From contig OX467086.1 in the NCBI GenBank assembly GCA_950106755.1, positions 12,294,001 through 12,358,000 of the forward strand: a stretch of 64,000 nucleotides of DNA. Direction: 5' to 3'. Under the pieces are notes generated by a model. That model did no database searches, was not told where the DNA came from, and saw nothing but the letters and a program-made list of their open reading frames with translations. This stretch comes from Climacium dendroides. Lineage: Eukaryota > Streptophyta > Bryopsida > Hypnales > Climaciaceae. Positions 47,830 to 59,009 of the stretch are shown one piece after another. The position numbers and the translations under genes were made by a program. The first letter of the stretch is position 1. Each line of letters starts with the position of its first letter.

Positions 47830-48400
47830 ATTAAATAAGTGTAGTTAAACTTTAACCATTGTAGCAATATAATTGCAATATTGAAACAATTCAAGAACAA
47901 TGTAATTCTAACTTTGAAATGTAAATTACAAGAATATTGTTTCTAGTTGGATTCAAATAAAATTATTAATAATGAAAGAGTTCAACAACAATATTACAAT
48001 GTGTAACAATAAAAAAAAGCAACGATATTGCAATAGGCTTGTTTCATTATAAAATTGTTGCAATAATGCAACAATAATGTTTTTATATTGTTTCACTTAC
48101 AATTCAAAATTCAAAACAAATTTAAATTAGTAGCCAATGAACACTGAAACAATATTGAAAAATTTATTAATGTTTTCAATATTATAACAGGTTTGCAAAT
48201 CAAGATTGTGACATTGTATAGGATTTCAATATTTTTGCAATAATTTCATAGAAGCAATACTACAACAGGAAAATATTGTTTCAACACTACAATGTGTTTG
48301 AAACAATCTTGTTTTTGTCTTGCAAACAAATGTATTTGCCACCGCACTCTTGCTGTTGCAATTGTTTTCATTTTTCTAATGTTACCCTAAATACAACACA
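47830..48400. repeat. Low-complexity AACAATATTGCAAT-rich tract
   Basis: Repeated, irregular variants of CAATATTGCAATA, AACAATAT and TGTTTCA fill the tract on both strands. No unit length is constant. No gene is present. Confidence 0.45.
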
Positions 48401-48652
48401 AAATAGGGGGCATTTTTCACTTTTATCCTAGAGAATCCAAAAATTACCCTACTAGGTGCACTTCAAATGGAGGATTTAGTGTCCTACCTCAAAGTAAACT
48501 TCTAACTTTCCAGTTTATAATTAAAGAAGCCAATCCATTTCCAACCACTCAACCAATTACACATATTTAGAATGCAATTCTTTTAATGCAAATTTTTTTC
48601 CATGTGCAAAAATAGAGTTGAGAAAGATAGCATATTTTTCTAGAATTTCATT

Positions 48653-50260
48653 CACTACAAGGGGAATTGTGTCCAAATTGACAGAAAAATGACAGAATTT
48701 CGTCAATTCCTCTATCAATTAGGAGGGACTGATTCCACTCAATTGACAAGATTCTGTCAATCGTAGGACAGAATTTGGTTGCAAAATCAATACTTTGTCA
48801 CTCCATTGACAAAATTTTATCAGATGACTGAAATACTTTTAGATCAAATCATTTTAAATGAATAAAAAAATTAATTTTTTTTATCATCTCTCAAGAATAT
48901 TTACCAAAACAAAATAAAATCCCGGAGATAATTTATTTACTAAATTACTTCTCTTCATGAACCATTTGTATTCAGCGTTGAGAATGTACATACACATATG
49001 GAGGTATGAGGTCAACCAATCCATATGGGATATATGAATTGTTGAAGTTGTAGTGAAGTTAGAAATCCGAAATTTTGTATTAAAAGTACAATTTTAGACC
49101 TCATTTAAGCATAGTAGAGTGTCTTTTTTTAAGAAACTTTAAACTAAGACTAGTTAGAATATACATTGAAGTTTCAATTACAAAACTCCTTTTGACATTT
49201 CAAGTTTTTAATTAAAAGTTATGGACCGATTTCAAAGAGCATTTTGAAAAAATATAATAAGAACAATTTCAAACACCTCTTTGAAATTCCATAATTTTTT
49301 ATTTAAAGCTCAAAATGTCAAAATTATTTTTGTATGAAAAACTTTAGTTCATTTTCTAACTAATCTTAGTTAAATGTTTTATGAAGAAACACATTATACT
49401 ATGCCTAAATGAGGTCTGAACTCCTATATTTAACACATAATTTCGGGTTTCTGACTTAGTGTTTTCAATCAGAAACCCGAAATTATGTGTTAAATATAGG
49501 AGTTCAGACCTCATTTAGGCATAGTATAATGTGTTTTTTCATAAAACATTTAACTAAGATTAGTTAGAAAATGAACTAAAGTTTTTCATACAAAAATAAT
49601 TTTGACATTTTGAGCTTTAAATAAAAAATTATGGAATTTCAAAGAGGTGTTTGAAATTGTTCTTATTATATTTTTTCAAAATGCTCTTTGAAATCGGTCC
49701 ATAACTTTTAATTGAAAACTTGAAATTTCAAAAGGAGTTTTGTAATTGAAACTTCAATGTATATTCTAACTAGTCTTAGTTTAAAGTTTCTTAAAAAAAG
49801 ACACTCTACTATGCTTAAATGAGGTTTAAAATTGTACTTTTAATACAAAATTTCGGGTTTCTAACTTCACTACGAGCCCTCACATCTTCAACAATTCATA
49901 TATCCCACATTGTTTTGTCGATTTCCTACCACTCCAAATATATAGAGGGAGCTCAGATGAATTGATATGTGAATTGAAGGTGTTGGTTGTGAGTCGTTAA
50001 AGGTTGCAAAGAAGTACATTTTCTCTTAGTGTTAGTAAAATATATTTTCATCATTTTAAATATAAAGTAAATTATATGTAAAATCTTGTTGTGTTTGTAG
50101 AAGACTTTCACCTTGTTTGTCAAAATTAATTGAAAAATTAACAAGATATTGACAAAAAAATCGACAAGAAGTTCTGGTTGTCATTTGGGACATTAGGCTG
50201 TCATTTTGGACACTTCTCTGTCAAAAATTCTGTAGATTAGGGCCCATTTCCCTTGTAGTG
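48653..50260. mobile_element. Non-autonomous CACTA (En/Spm) element with a palindromic core
   Basis: The left end is CACTACAAGGGGAATTG and the right end is CATTTCCCTTGTAGTG. ATT flanks both sides (48650-48652 and 50261-50263), a 3-bp target duplication as known for CACTA elements. Subterminal regions carry TGACAGAATTT/GACAAAATTTT-type units in both orientations. The element is 1608 bp and has no transposase frame; its middle is a long nested palindrome (separate entry). The related MITE copies N1 and N2 show the uninterrupted site, so both boundaries are well supported. Confidence 0.85.
49024..49913. repeat. Four-fold nested palindrome inside the CACTA element
   Basis: The outer palindrome has arms of roughly 430 bp: GGGATATATGAATTGTTGAA at about 49026 matches the complement ending TTCAACAATTCATATATCCC at about 49906. 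The inner arm ends meet at TTTCGGGTTTCTGA (49441-49454) and TCAGAAACCCGAAA (49469-49482), leaving a 14-nt loop. Each arm is itself a diverged palindrome centred near 49261 and 49664. The core is therefore four copies of one ~195-bp unit in alternating orientation. Landmarks in each unit are CCGAAATTNTGT, AGACCTCATTTA(A/G)GCATAGTA, ACTAAGA(C/T)TAGTTAGAA and TTTCAAAGAG. Outer arm-to-arm identity is very high except for a small gap; unit-to-unit identity within an arm is clearly lower. Confidence 0.88.
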
Positions 50261-50517
50261 ATTACACAAATCATAATTACTATAAATTTTTTAGTAGTAG
50301 ATTTTCTTCGACCTATAATGGTGATAAATAACTTTCTATTTGTAACCATAGGCTAATTGCAAAATCAACTAAAGGTTGGTTGCATTTATGAGAGCCTTGC
50401 AATCAATCGTAATGTAATACAAGTGCTCTAGGAATTGCACCACAATTTCATGGAAAGAAAGCAACCTATAGATTGGAAATGGGGGGGGGGGATAAAAAAA
50501 ATGGGTCAGCTACCTTA

Positions 50518-52185
50518 GAACCCAAATTTTTTATCATTGGAAGTGCATTCCAAAGTACTTTGAATAGGTGGGAAAAGAACAAATTTAGAAATTGGACAAT
50601 GAAAAGAAATTTCTTCAAAGCTAGCTAAAAGACACAAATTATAGAAGATTTGGCAAATCACCCTTCCAATCATTAATTTTTTTTGAAACTCTAATTATGA
50701 AGTAGTAAAAAGTTAGAAGTTCTTTTTGTAGAGGCATCTTGGCACAGGGTAGAAGAAGACTACATGAGGCTAAAGTGAATAAAAGCCCACATCAAACCTT
50801 CTCTAGTGAGGCAGTTATGATGCTCTAACATTCTTGACACAAGACATCTACATCCCTTTCAATAGGGATAGTCACACCTTCTCTGAGAATCAAACTTCTA
50901 TGAAGTCAGAGAAGTTGGTGAGAGAAAAAATGAGCCAATGGGGAGCCAATCTACATGAAGAAGGTGTAACACACCTTTTTGTTGGTGAGGAACATGGAGA
51001 ATGGAAAGTGTAGAGAATGAATTATCTAAAGCTAGAGGGGATAATTTTGACAAGGAACAAGGGCCCAATCAACATTCGCATTGGTGATTTTACCGCCTAC
51101 ACATCAACACATGGTGATAGACTACATGTTTGGCTTTCATTTAGGATTTAGTTTGACGCACTAGGTACAAAATGATGAGACAGATGTACAAACTTTGAAA
51201 GGATTTAAATGAAATCTTTGTATAAGGTTTAGGGTCATGATTTTGCCCATCTGATGCCGAAATATATACCTTAATTTCTTGATTCAAACAGAAACCTGAA
51301 ACCCTAAAACTTATGAATTGAAGTTGAAGATTATGAATCTTTGAAATTGGAAAGTAAACCCTAAACCATTTTCATTTTTTTAAATACCATATTTATAATT
51401 ATGTGAAGAAGGAATTCCAAAAATCTGTGATTTTCCTAAATCTAGAGATGACATTATGGCTTGCTACTTGCACTTGGAAGTCTTGACCCTAAAATCCTAC
51501 ACAAAAGCTTCTGAGATTTGATTGTCCCCAAAACCAAAAATACGTACAAAAGAACCTAAACTGTTAATTCCAATTTGACCAAATTGCAATTATTTGAAGG
51601 AGTGTAGTACCTTGAATGCAAAAGTATATGAAACCGCGACCTCTCCAACGACAATGACCACGACGACAGTGAAGTCCTAAACCTAAACCAAGATAAAGAA
51701 GTGAAAGTCGGTAGTGAAAGGACAACAGCGGGAGGGGGGTGAAACTTTGGAGCGTGAGATCAAAAAACCTCCGACAATTGAAATTGGAGCCTATTTCTTC
51801 ATCTCTAGAGGAGAAGAACCAACAAACTCTGAGGTCAGAGAATGACGTTACTGCAAGCTACAGACAACCAACCACGACACTTCACATATCAATTCTTGAA
51901 GAACTAGACCAAGATTGAAGAAGATGCAACAACCCCTAATGTCAATATGCAATTCCCTTTGGGAGGAAGAAGAAAGTAGAGAAATTTGAAGCTAATATTT
52001 AGAATTCACCATTTGGAGATTTTAACATTTCAAACCCATTATAAAATATAAACATGAAAGTTGATAAAACTTATTGATAATATATATTGGAAGGCATTTT
52101 AATTTGAAATTATTATTTTTATAATCAATCATTAGAGGAGATTTGGGGCTTGTGGAGGGCTATGACTTCCTAAGCTCTTGGGAAC
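50518..52185. other. Intergenic DNA
   Basis: No gene is supported. The interval 50700-51950 is less AT-rich and may hold decayed sequence, but frames are short on both strands. Confidence 0.4.
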
Positions 52186-52189
52186 CTGG

Positions 52190-52400
52190 GAACTATGCTG
52201 CAACAACAATATGACGTGGCTGAGAGACTACCACATCATATAAAAAATTCAATTTTTTTCATTTTAAGATTTAAAATAATAATAATAATAAATTTTTTTA
52301 AAAATCTGACAGCCAGCTGTTCTTTAATTGCTAGGGGAACAACAAAGGGAATGGGCCTGAAACAGCCCTCCAAACCCCCCCAAAATCCTCTAATGTATTA
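52190..52400 (+). repeat. Dispersed repeat family P, copy 1
   Basis: Aligned with 53155-53385. Shared blocks are GCAACAACAATATGACGTGGC against GCAACAATTTAATGTGGCAA, GACTACCACA, an A/T core, the GCCAGCTG/TGGCTAG region, GGGCCTGAAACAGCCCTCCAA against AGGCTTGAAAAAGGCCCTCCAA, and a final CATCTAAT or CCTCTAAT. About 210-230 bp. Termini and target duplication are unresolved. Confidence 0.55.
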
Positions 52401-52589
52401 GTGACTACAAGTTCAAAAGTACAAATATGATGTACATCTCAATCCATCATCACAAAGTTAGAATTCAAAAAAGAATGTATTTCATATGTTTATTTCCCAA
52501 ATTTTAAAATTTAACCACTAAAGTCTAGAGATCTTTTCTTCATAAAAAACACTTCAAACTTCCATTAGTATTGCAAAGAGAAAAAAAAT

Positions 52590-53683
52590 TGATAAATTGA
52601 CAACCTCATCATTAGGGCTAATGCACTATACTATTATAAAAATGTGTAAAAGAAATTTCAAAAAATTTCAAATCATAGATTCTAAGAAATTTGCATTTTA
52701 AAAAATTGAGGTTTTGAGCACATGTTCCTTGACTAAATTATTTGGCTTTGACTCTTTGTAACTTCAAAATTTTGTACAAAATATTTTGATCAAATTTTTC
52801 TATGTTGATTATTTAAGTTAAAATTATAGAAAAATTAATTTTCATTCTTTAAAAAAAATATTAAGTACAAGTTGGTATAAGATTGAAGGAGAAACTTAAG
52901 TGTTAATAGCTCTATATGGAATTAAAACACACTAGCCCTAATGATGAGATTGTTTTAGTAAGTATACATAACCTTGCAGACCTTTTTTTCTTGAAAAGTG
53001 TAGAAATTGAATGTAGAAGTGAATTCAATATGTTCTTTCTTAAGAAATTTCAGTGACTACCCATAAAACAAGAAGCTCCATAACTTTCACATCCATTAGG
53101 TGAATTTAGGTGGTCTATAGGGCCACAAGTTTCTATAAGTTTCTAGATTGTGGATATTTGGCTGTAGCAACAATTTAATGTGGCAATTTGACTACCACAA
53201 CAAATAATTAATAATAAATAAATAAAATTATTAAATCATTTTTTTGAAATATTTTTATTTTTATTTTAATATTTTAATTATTTTATTTTATTTTTAAATT
53301 TTTGGCTAGTAGTGGCTAGTTCCCAACATAGAGAATAGGCTTGAAAAAGGCCCTCCAATTCAATTGAAAAACATCTAATCACTCATCCAAATGGAATGAA
53401 CCAAAACTTTCCATGTAGACAAAAATATAATCTATAAAAAAAAAATTAATTTAATTTCAAGTTCTGGTGGGTTTTTCTTTTGTAGTGTAATAAATTCTAT
53501 TTTGCACTTAGGGGGACATAGCTTTTGATCCCAAAAATTGATTGAAATAAAAATTATATTTTCAATAAGCTAATGTGATTTTATATTTTAAAAAGAATAT
53601 TTAGAAAATTCCATCAAAATTGAGGTTACATGAGCATATCCAACATCCATTTTGTCCCCAAGGGGATTTGGGGACTTTAAGGG
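52590..53683 (+). mobile_element. TTAA-type element, copy 4, with a nested family P repeat
   Basis: The right end GGACTTTAAGGG is followed by TTAA (53684-53687). Internal blocks match copies 1-3 (TTTGGCTTTGACTCTTTGTAAC, TTGAAGGAGAAACTTAAG, TGATGAGATTGTTTTAG). The left terminus is not clear. The interval 53155-53385, absent from the other copies, is a family P repeat inserted into this copy. Confidence 0.55.
53155..53385 (+). repeat. Dispersed repeat family P, copy 2 (nested)
   Basis: Partner of 52190-52400. It interrupts TTAA-element copy 4, so it inserted later. Confidence 0.55.
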
Positions 53684-53689
53684 TTAAAA

Positions 53690-55132
53690 GATAAAAATCA
53701 TGATCTTCAAGGATTTGTGAAATAGAAAGATGACACCCTTTGTAAAAAGATATCTTGAAATTAGAAGATCCTTTCTAATTAGCCATGATTTCTAGAGACT
53801 ATTGTGATTGTTGGTCAATTTCATCATTTCCTACTAAATGTAATTCAATAGATGACTAAAAGTAAAAAGGCTCATTTTTGTCTTATACAATTTTTTTAAA
53901 AAGACAATGCACCCAACAACTAGCATCTATTTTAGAAATTTGTTTTGAGAACTTTGACCATTGAGTATGTTAACAGAGATTAATCAAACATTTTATTCAA
54001 GAAAGTTCTTCAACTTTAGTGACAATATGATAGTGATTTTATAGTTTGAATGTCTCTCATTCATAGCATTGAGTAACTTCAATATCCAAGCAAATTTTAT
54101 TATTTGAATTCATATTTTAATTAAAAATATTGATTTTATATTTTGGAAATGTGTTACTTTTCAATAAGCAAGTGTATTATTTTTTAGTTGCAAACTACAC
54201 AAGTATCTAAATGGTTAAAGTTTGGTGATTCATCCAATTGGTCACCATGAAGATTGTTGCATTTAGAACCAAAGCCATTGGAAGCCCCTTGCAATTTACT
54301 TTCTAGGATTGAATGGTCATACTCCACCTTTATAGGAGATAGAAATATTGGATTATAACATGAAAGCAACCTCACATCACTTCTAAAAACATCTTAGCAA
54401 GTACATATTACAATCTACCAATTCATTCTAGAAAATATTCCTTGTTATTTACCCTCAAAAGAAGATAATTTTTTCTTCTATTTATATAATTGGATACATT
54501 TTAAAAAAAAAACAATGGTCATTAAAGCATTTAATAGATATCAAAGTTGAAAATTTAAAATCTTGAAATCTTCTTAACCAAATGGTTTTGAACCCTCATA
54601 TTTCTTTAGAAAAAAGTTATGAGTCCTTTATATTCAGGAGGGATTGGGGGCAATGATAAAATATATTGATCTAAGCTACTCATTTGATGGTTCATTGGAG
54701 GGGGGAACTACCTCATATGCCAAGGAAGGCAAAGGGCCCCTCATGAAGGTTAAGATTGTTATCTTTAATAGAGATGTCTAATATCTCTCAATAATTTTAT
54801 GATTCTACAATGTCTAAACCTAATTAGAATCTCACTTAAATTAGATGCAACACTATCTAAAATTCTTTTGATTTGGCTAATTAAAAATGAAGTGACAAAA
54901 TATTTATCACCTCTTGAACAATGACAATTTTACAAAACATGACACAAGTTACAATGATCTTCTTTACTTATCATATCCTTCTCATTAGAAAATAAATCAG
55001 ATTTTTACTTACTACTATTTCTAAATAATACTAGGTGGGTACCATACGTTCTTAATTTGTTCATTTGAGATTTCCAAATGGATAAACACTTGAGGCCTAC
55101 TTTCACTTGATGCAATTGAGTTTTTTGCGAAC
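53690..55132. other. AT-rich intergenic DNA
   Basis: No gene recognised. Confidence 0.45.
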
Positions 55133-55345
55133 ATAAGGTAGGTGCACCTCAAAGTGCACCCTCTCTAAAACCGCCATCATCACTCTCTAAACATCTCCAA
55201 AACCAATATGTACATATGTTGAAGAAACGATTTTAGAACATCTATATAAAAACTTTGCCCCTTCATAACTTTTGCATACAATATACAAATGTCGAGTTCT
55301 TTAGTGCGTTAGAACCTTCTTTCACTTGCCAACAAAAAAAACATG
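55133..55345 (+). repeat. Dispersed repeat (partner at 28.95-29.17 kb, inverted)
   Basis: Starts near TAAGGTAGGTGCACC and continues CCTCTCTAAAACCGCCATCA. See the partner entry for shared blocks. The left end resembles the AAGGTAG termini of MITE family M. Confidence 0.55.
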
Positions 55346-56906
55346 AAAATTTGACCAGTCTAATAATAGTAACTAAGCGCAGTAGCGAAAAGTGGCAGTT
55401 TGGGGAGTATCCACCTTTAAGTTATCTATTGTCCTCTCCTGAATCCTTGGCTTGCTTCATGGAATACCCAATGCATATCCATTTGCAGGGAAATTGGATA
55501 ATGCAGAAAGGATATGAATGGACAAGATTGCCAAGATTTGGAGATCAATTGTTTAAGTACTCCTCGTGCTCTCGGGCTTCGTGTGTTTTGACTCTGTCAT
55601 CTAAATGCTTTTCATGAGCCCAAAATCTGTACCTCAAGAGTTCCATGTGACCAACCCTAAGATGTCACAGAAACGGTGCCTCTTCTACTCATCACGTGAA
55701 CTTTTTGCAACAAATTCAACCGAACTTGATTCTGTCAATACTCATTTTAAGTTTTTTGAGGACAAAACTACAATTTGATAAGTCATGAGCTCCTCAATTT
55801 CAAAATGTAGGCATCTAGTTTCAGAACGATTCCATAGTGTTGTATGCATCTCTATAACAACTGGGCAACTTGGTTTGATTGTACGAGGTCGAGGATACTG
55901 AACTGATCCACGCTCCAAACCACTGTTGTCTAGTGAACATCAATTGGCTGAAATTCATGACTTAGGTACTTCTTGATGCCAACCATATTTCTTTCTGAGC
56001 TTTGTGCAGTTGAAAGCTTCTATTTTGGTGCTACGAAGTGCATCGATGTATCTGGAATGATCGCATTCTCACTTATGCAACCTCCCACTTCGAAATTGCA
56101 CAAGGAATTTATACATAATTTTAAAAAATTTGATCTCAGCAGAGTTGGCCCAGAGATTTTTCCACAGCAATATATTTACTTATCTCTCAAAAACCACACT
56201 CCTCTATTTTAGTTAAAATGCTTAAAAGTAAGGCAAGTTTTTTCCTCTACCCTCGTACTGAATTGGCGGCTTGATCACAGGAAATGGAAACAGCCAACCA
56301 GCAGATTCAAGTCATTGATGGTCGAGCCTCCCACTTGCTGTTGCTGTGCCATGACATATTCAACTTCCTCTTCTCGAGGGAATCATCCCTTTTCATTAGA
56401 AACAAGTCTGAGAATCAAATAAACTAAACAAAGATCAAGCTTGGAGGAGCTAGCTAGAGAATTGAGTTGCGAAATCAGACACAAAAGATCAACAAACAGA
56501 TGCCAAAAAATTCTCAAATGAGTTCATTCTCTCCAGCATTTTAATGTCGATCAGTTTCTACAGCACGTCGACAGGTTTGTAGGAGTTAGTGTGTTAACCC
56601 TTAAACTTCATAGCCAAACTTCATAGCCACTCCCTTGGGCTAGATTTTCAGCGGATTTCAAATTTTCAAATTGTGACATTTAAGCTGATGTGTAGACTAC
56701 ACAGGTTTATTTCAGGTTCCCGAATTTTCATTCCCGGTTTACAGTGTTGCCACTGATTTTCCTTCTTTGCTGCTTTTCAATTCCTTGATTCCTAGTGCAA
56801 AATTATCTCTAGAAACTCCCGTGAGGGAAACAATGGTAATCTCTCTGTGACCGAGTTATCCTTTTTCTGAGTCTGCTTGTTGCCGTGGGAAAGTTCACTG
56901 AAAGAA
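55346..56906. other. Intergenic DNA upstream of the two-exon gene
   Basis: Open frames at 55255-55617 and 55973-56212 lack recognisable features. A block at 56081-56115 (CAACCTCCCACTTCGAAATT) resembles 9103-9140 (CAACCTCCTACTTTGAAATT), so both lie in a dispersed repeat. The last few hundred bases probably include the promoter of the gene at 56907. Confidence 0.4.
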
Positions 56907-59009
56907 ATGGCTTTAGAATGGCATAGACGATCCGGGAAGTCGGCCCGGGATGGCATTTGTCGCTCCCTTGCAAGAAAAGGACTCGACATCTTCGACATGG
57001 CCGGCGTGCCAGTGGTGGCAGGATACCACCACAGCTCCAGGCACCTCATTGAGGGCATCATCCGCAACCAAGTTGAAGAAACGCTTGGAGCTTCCAAGTA
57101 TGAAGAGATTTGCAACCAGCCTACAGTTCTGCGCAACATCCACTACTGTCAATCAGGTAATCTCAAACTCCTGATCTATCAAGTTAATTTCACATACATT
57201 CTTGGTCTTTGGCAACGAGTCTTTAGAAATTAAAATCCATTGCGACGCAAAAGAAAGGAAACCTTCGTCAATATTGAAACTCACAAGCATCAAGAGATTT
57301 GTATATCAGCTTTCAGTTCACACCACTGTCAGTCAGATAATCCACAGAGTCTCGATCAAACCCGGATCAAATTTCACATACAAAGAGAATTTTGGTCTTT
57401 CACAATGAGTCTTTGAAAATTTAAAAATTATATAAAAGATCTAAACCTTCTAGTCGGAAATGACAGCTTTGAAACTCACAAGCATCAAGGAATTTGCAGT
57501 CACCTTACAATTCTTCGCATTACACCCTAAACCCAATTTTCCAAAACTCCTAATCGTTGTAGCAAACTTGTGATCTTTCAAACAGAATTAAAATCTTGGT
57601 CATTGGAAACTTAAATTGTCAAGTCTATGGTCGAAAGAATCAAAAACGTAGTTGTAAGGGACCTCTTTGTAAAGAGCCTATTGTAAAGAGCCAATTTTTA
57701 CTAGAGACAACCTGCTTAAGTATGAGCACCCATTATCAACTTTGCTTTGAATGTCAACACCTAGGAAGGCATAGTAAATCATCAATATTGAAAGTCATTG
57801 GGACAAGTCATTGAATATGTGACCTTACAAAAGTGAATCCAATGTATGAATGTCCATTATATTCTTTTCAACATGCATAAGTGCTTGATTTATGGGTGAC
57901 CCTACTATTAATCATTGATGCTCTCCTACAGTGAACTTTGAATTTCTCTTCATAACCTCAAATGAAGCCCAATCATTTTAGGTCAAATGACAATCTCTCA
58001 CTACACACATTCTTTTCCATAATGTAGGATTGCTCAAGTGCTATGATGTCCTTCTTTTAGACCCTTGATTGAGCATGGTTGACCAAGATCCAACCATCCA
58101 ACATTGAAGTTACCTCCAATATTGCAAAAGCAAAATGTTGATATGAAAAATAACATACTTTGCTACTCCCATGGCTTGCCATTTAATTTCTCATACCAAG
58201 GCTCAACCTTCACATTACGTAATCCATTTTGGGACAAATTCTCTTGTTTCACTTCACCACGCCTTCTCTTCTAACCAGCACACATCATTCCTTCATCAAA
58301 ATTTCCAAATTCCAATAAGTTAAGAGGCGATCACACCTTCCTAAGCATTCTGTTTTGAAACATAAATCCATACCTGACCTTCACGAAACGAAACTGACGT
58401 CTGAATCATCTTTTGGCAAGCCCAGGTTTATCCTTCGCAGACGGACCCCAAGCTCCTCCCCACAAGCTCCTCCCTTCGCCAGGCTCCCACTCCACCAAAA
58501 TAGCCAAGCCGCCATCCCTCCTCAACCACGACTACCTCGTCCTGGAATTCCCGTTGGGCACCTTCGGCACAGAAACTCTCTTTCTCCGAGCGGAGAAGAC
58601 GGGTCACCCCCCCGAGCAAGCCGGCATTCTCATCACCGTCGAAAACAGCTTTGAGCTTCTGAAGAGCAGTGTGTGTTTGTTCAGCATCCGCTGCTTCGAC
58701 AGGGACATCGGACGAGTTCCGGAGGTTGTGGCCATGTTGGTGGACTTCAGTCCGGAATACTCCTTGCGAGATCAGAATTGTTGGCAGTACACACGAAGGA
58801 TGGCGAGGAGGTTGGTAAGGGAGTGTCGAGAGAGGGGAGGAGGCGGGGAGGGGAGGGAGGAGGAGGAGGAGGATTGTGAGGGTCGGTTGTTGGAGATCGA
58901 GGAGGCGAATGTGGAGAGGAGGATTGTGGCGGAGCATTGGAAGAGGGTGCTGGAGAAGGGGAAAGGGGGCGTGAAGAGCCTCTGGAAAGCTTGGGGAATT
59001 GCTGCATGA
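56907..59009 (+). CDS. Two-exon gene model, protein of unknown function with an NCW motif
   Basis: Exon 1 is 56907-57156 (83 codons plus 1 nt) ending TCAG|GTAATC. Exon 2 is 58441-59009, starting after TCCTTCGCAG. The phase joins exactly (phase 1). Exon 1 reads MALEWHRRSGKSARDGICRS, then GLDIFDMAGVPVVAGYHHSS. Exon 2 reads NHDYLVLEFPLGTFGTETLF, then GILITVENSFELL, then YSLRDQNCWQYTRRMARRLV, and ends in an Arg/Glu/Gly-rich tail. The alternation of beta-like segments followed by a Cys in NCWQYTRRMA resembles papain-like NlpC/P60-LRAT or PPPDE-type folds, but this is speculative. Exon 2 has a stop at 58395 and no ATG of its own near its beginning, which supports an upstream exon. Additional small exons cannot be excluded. 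The coding strand of exon 2 is GC-rich. Confidence 0.5.
57090..57530 (+). repeat. Triplicated exon-1 tail/intron unit
   Basis: The end of exon 1 and the start of the intron (about 57090-57230) recur as diverged copies at about 57285-57420 and again, partially, at about 57475-57530. Landmarks are AAGAGATTTG/CAAGGAATTTG, CAG(C/T)...ACAGTTCT/TCAGTTC, CACTACTGTCAATCAG/CACCACTGTCAGTCAG, TTTCACATACA and TTGGTCTTT...GAGTCTTT. The unit is about 185-190 bp. Confidence 0.65.

Larger units (their letters stand above)
48526..50515 (-). mobile_element. MITE family N, copy N3, split by a CACTA insertion
   Basis: The left part (about 48526-48652) aligns with 33745-33865 of N1: CCATTTCCAACCACT, then GCATATTTTTCTAGAATTTC against GTATATTTTTCCAAAATTTT. 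The right part (50261-50515) aligns with the rest of N1: ATAATTAC...AAATTTTTTAGT, then TAATGGTGAT and GGTTGGTT...CCTTGCAATC. It ends CCTATAGATTGGAAATGGGG and GGGTCAGCTACCT|TA. A G run (about 50479-50490) lies near the right end. Confidence 0.7.

Noticed and set aside
48700..50250. Possible microRNA gene in the long hairpin
   Set aside because: The arms are hundreds of bases long and sit inside a transposable element; this fits an siRNA-type hairpin better than a microRNA precursor.
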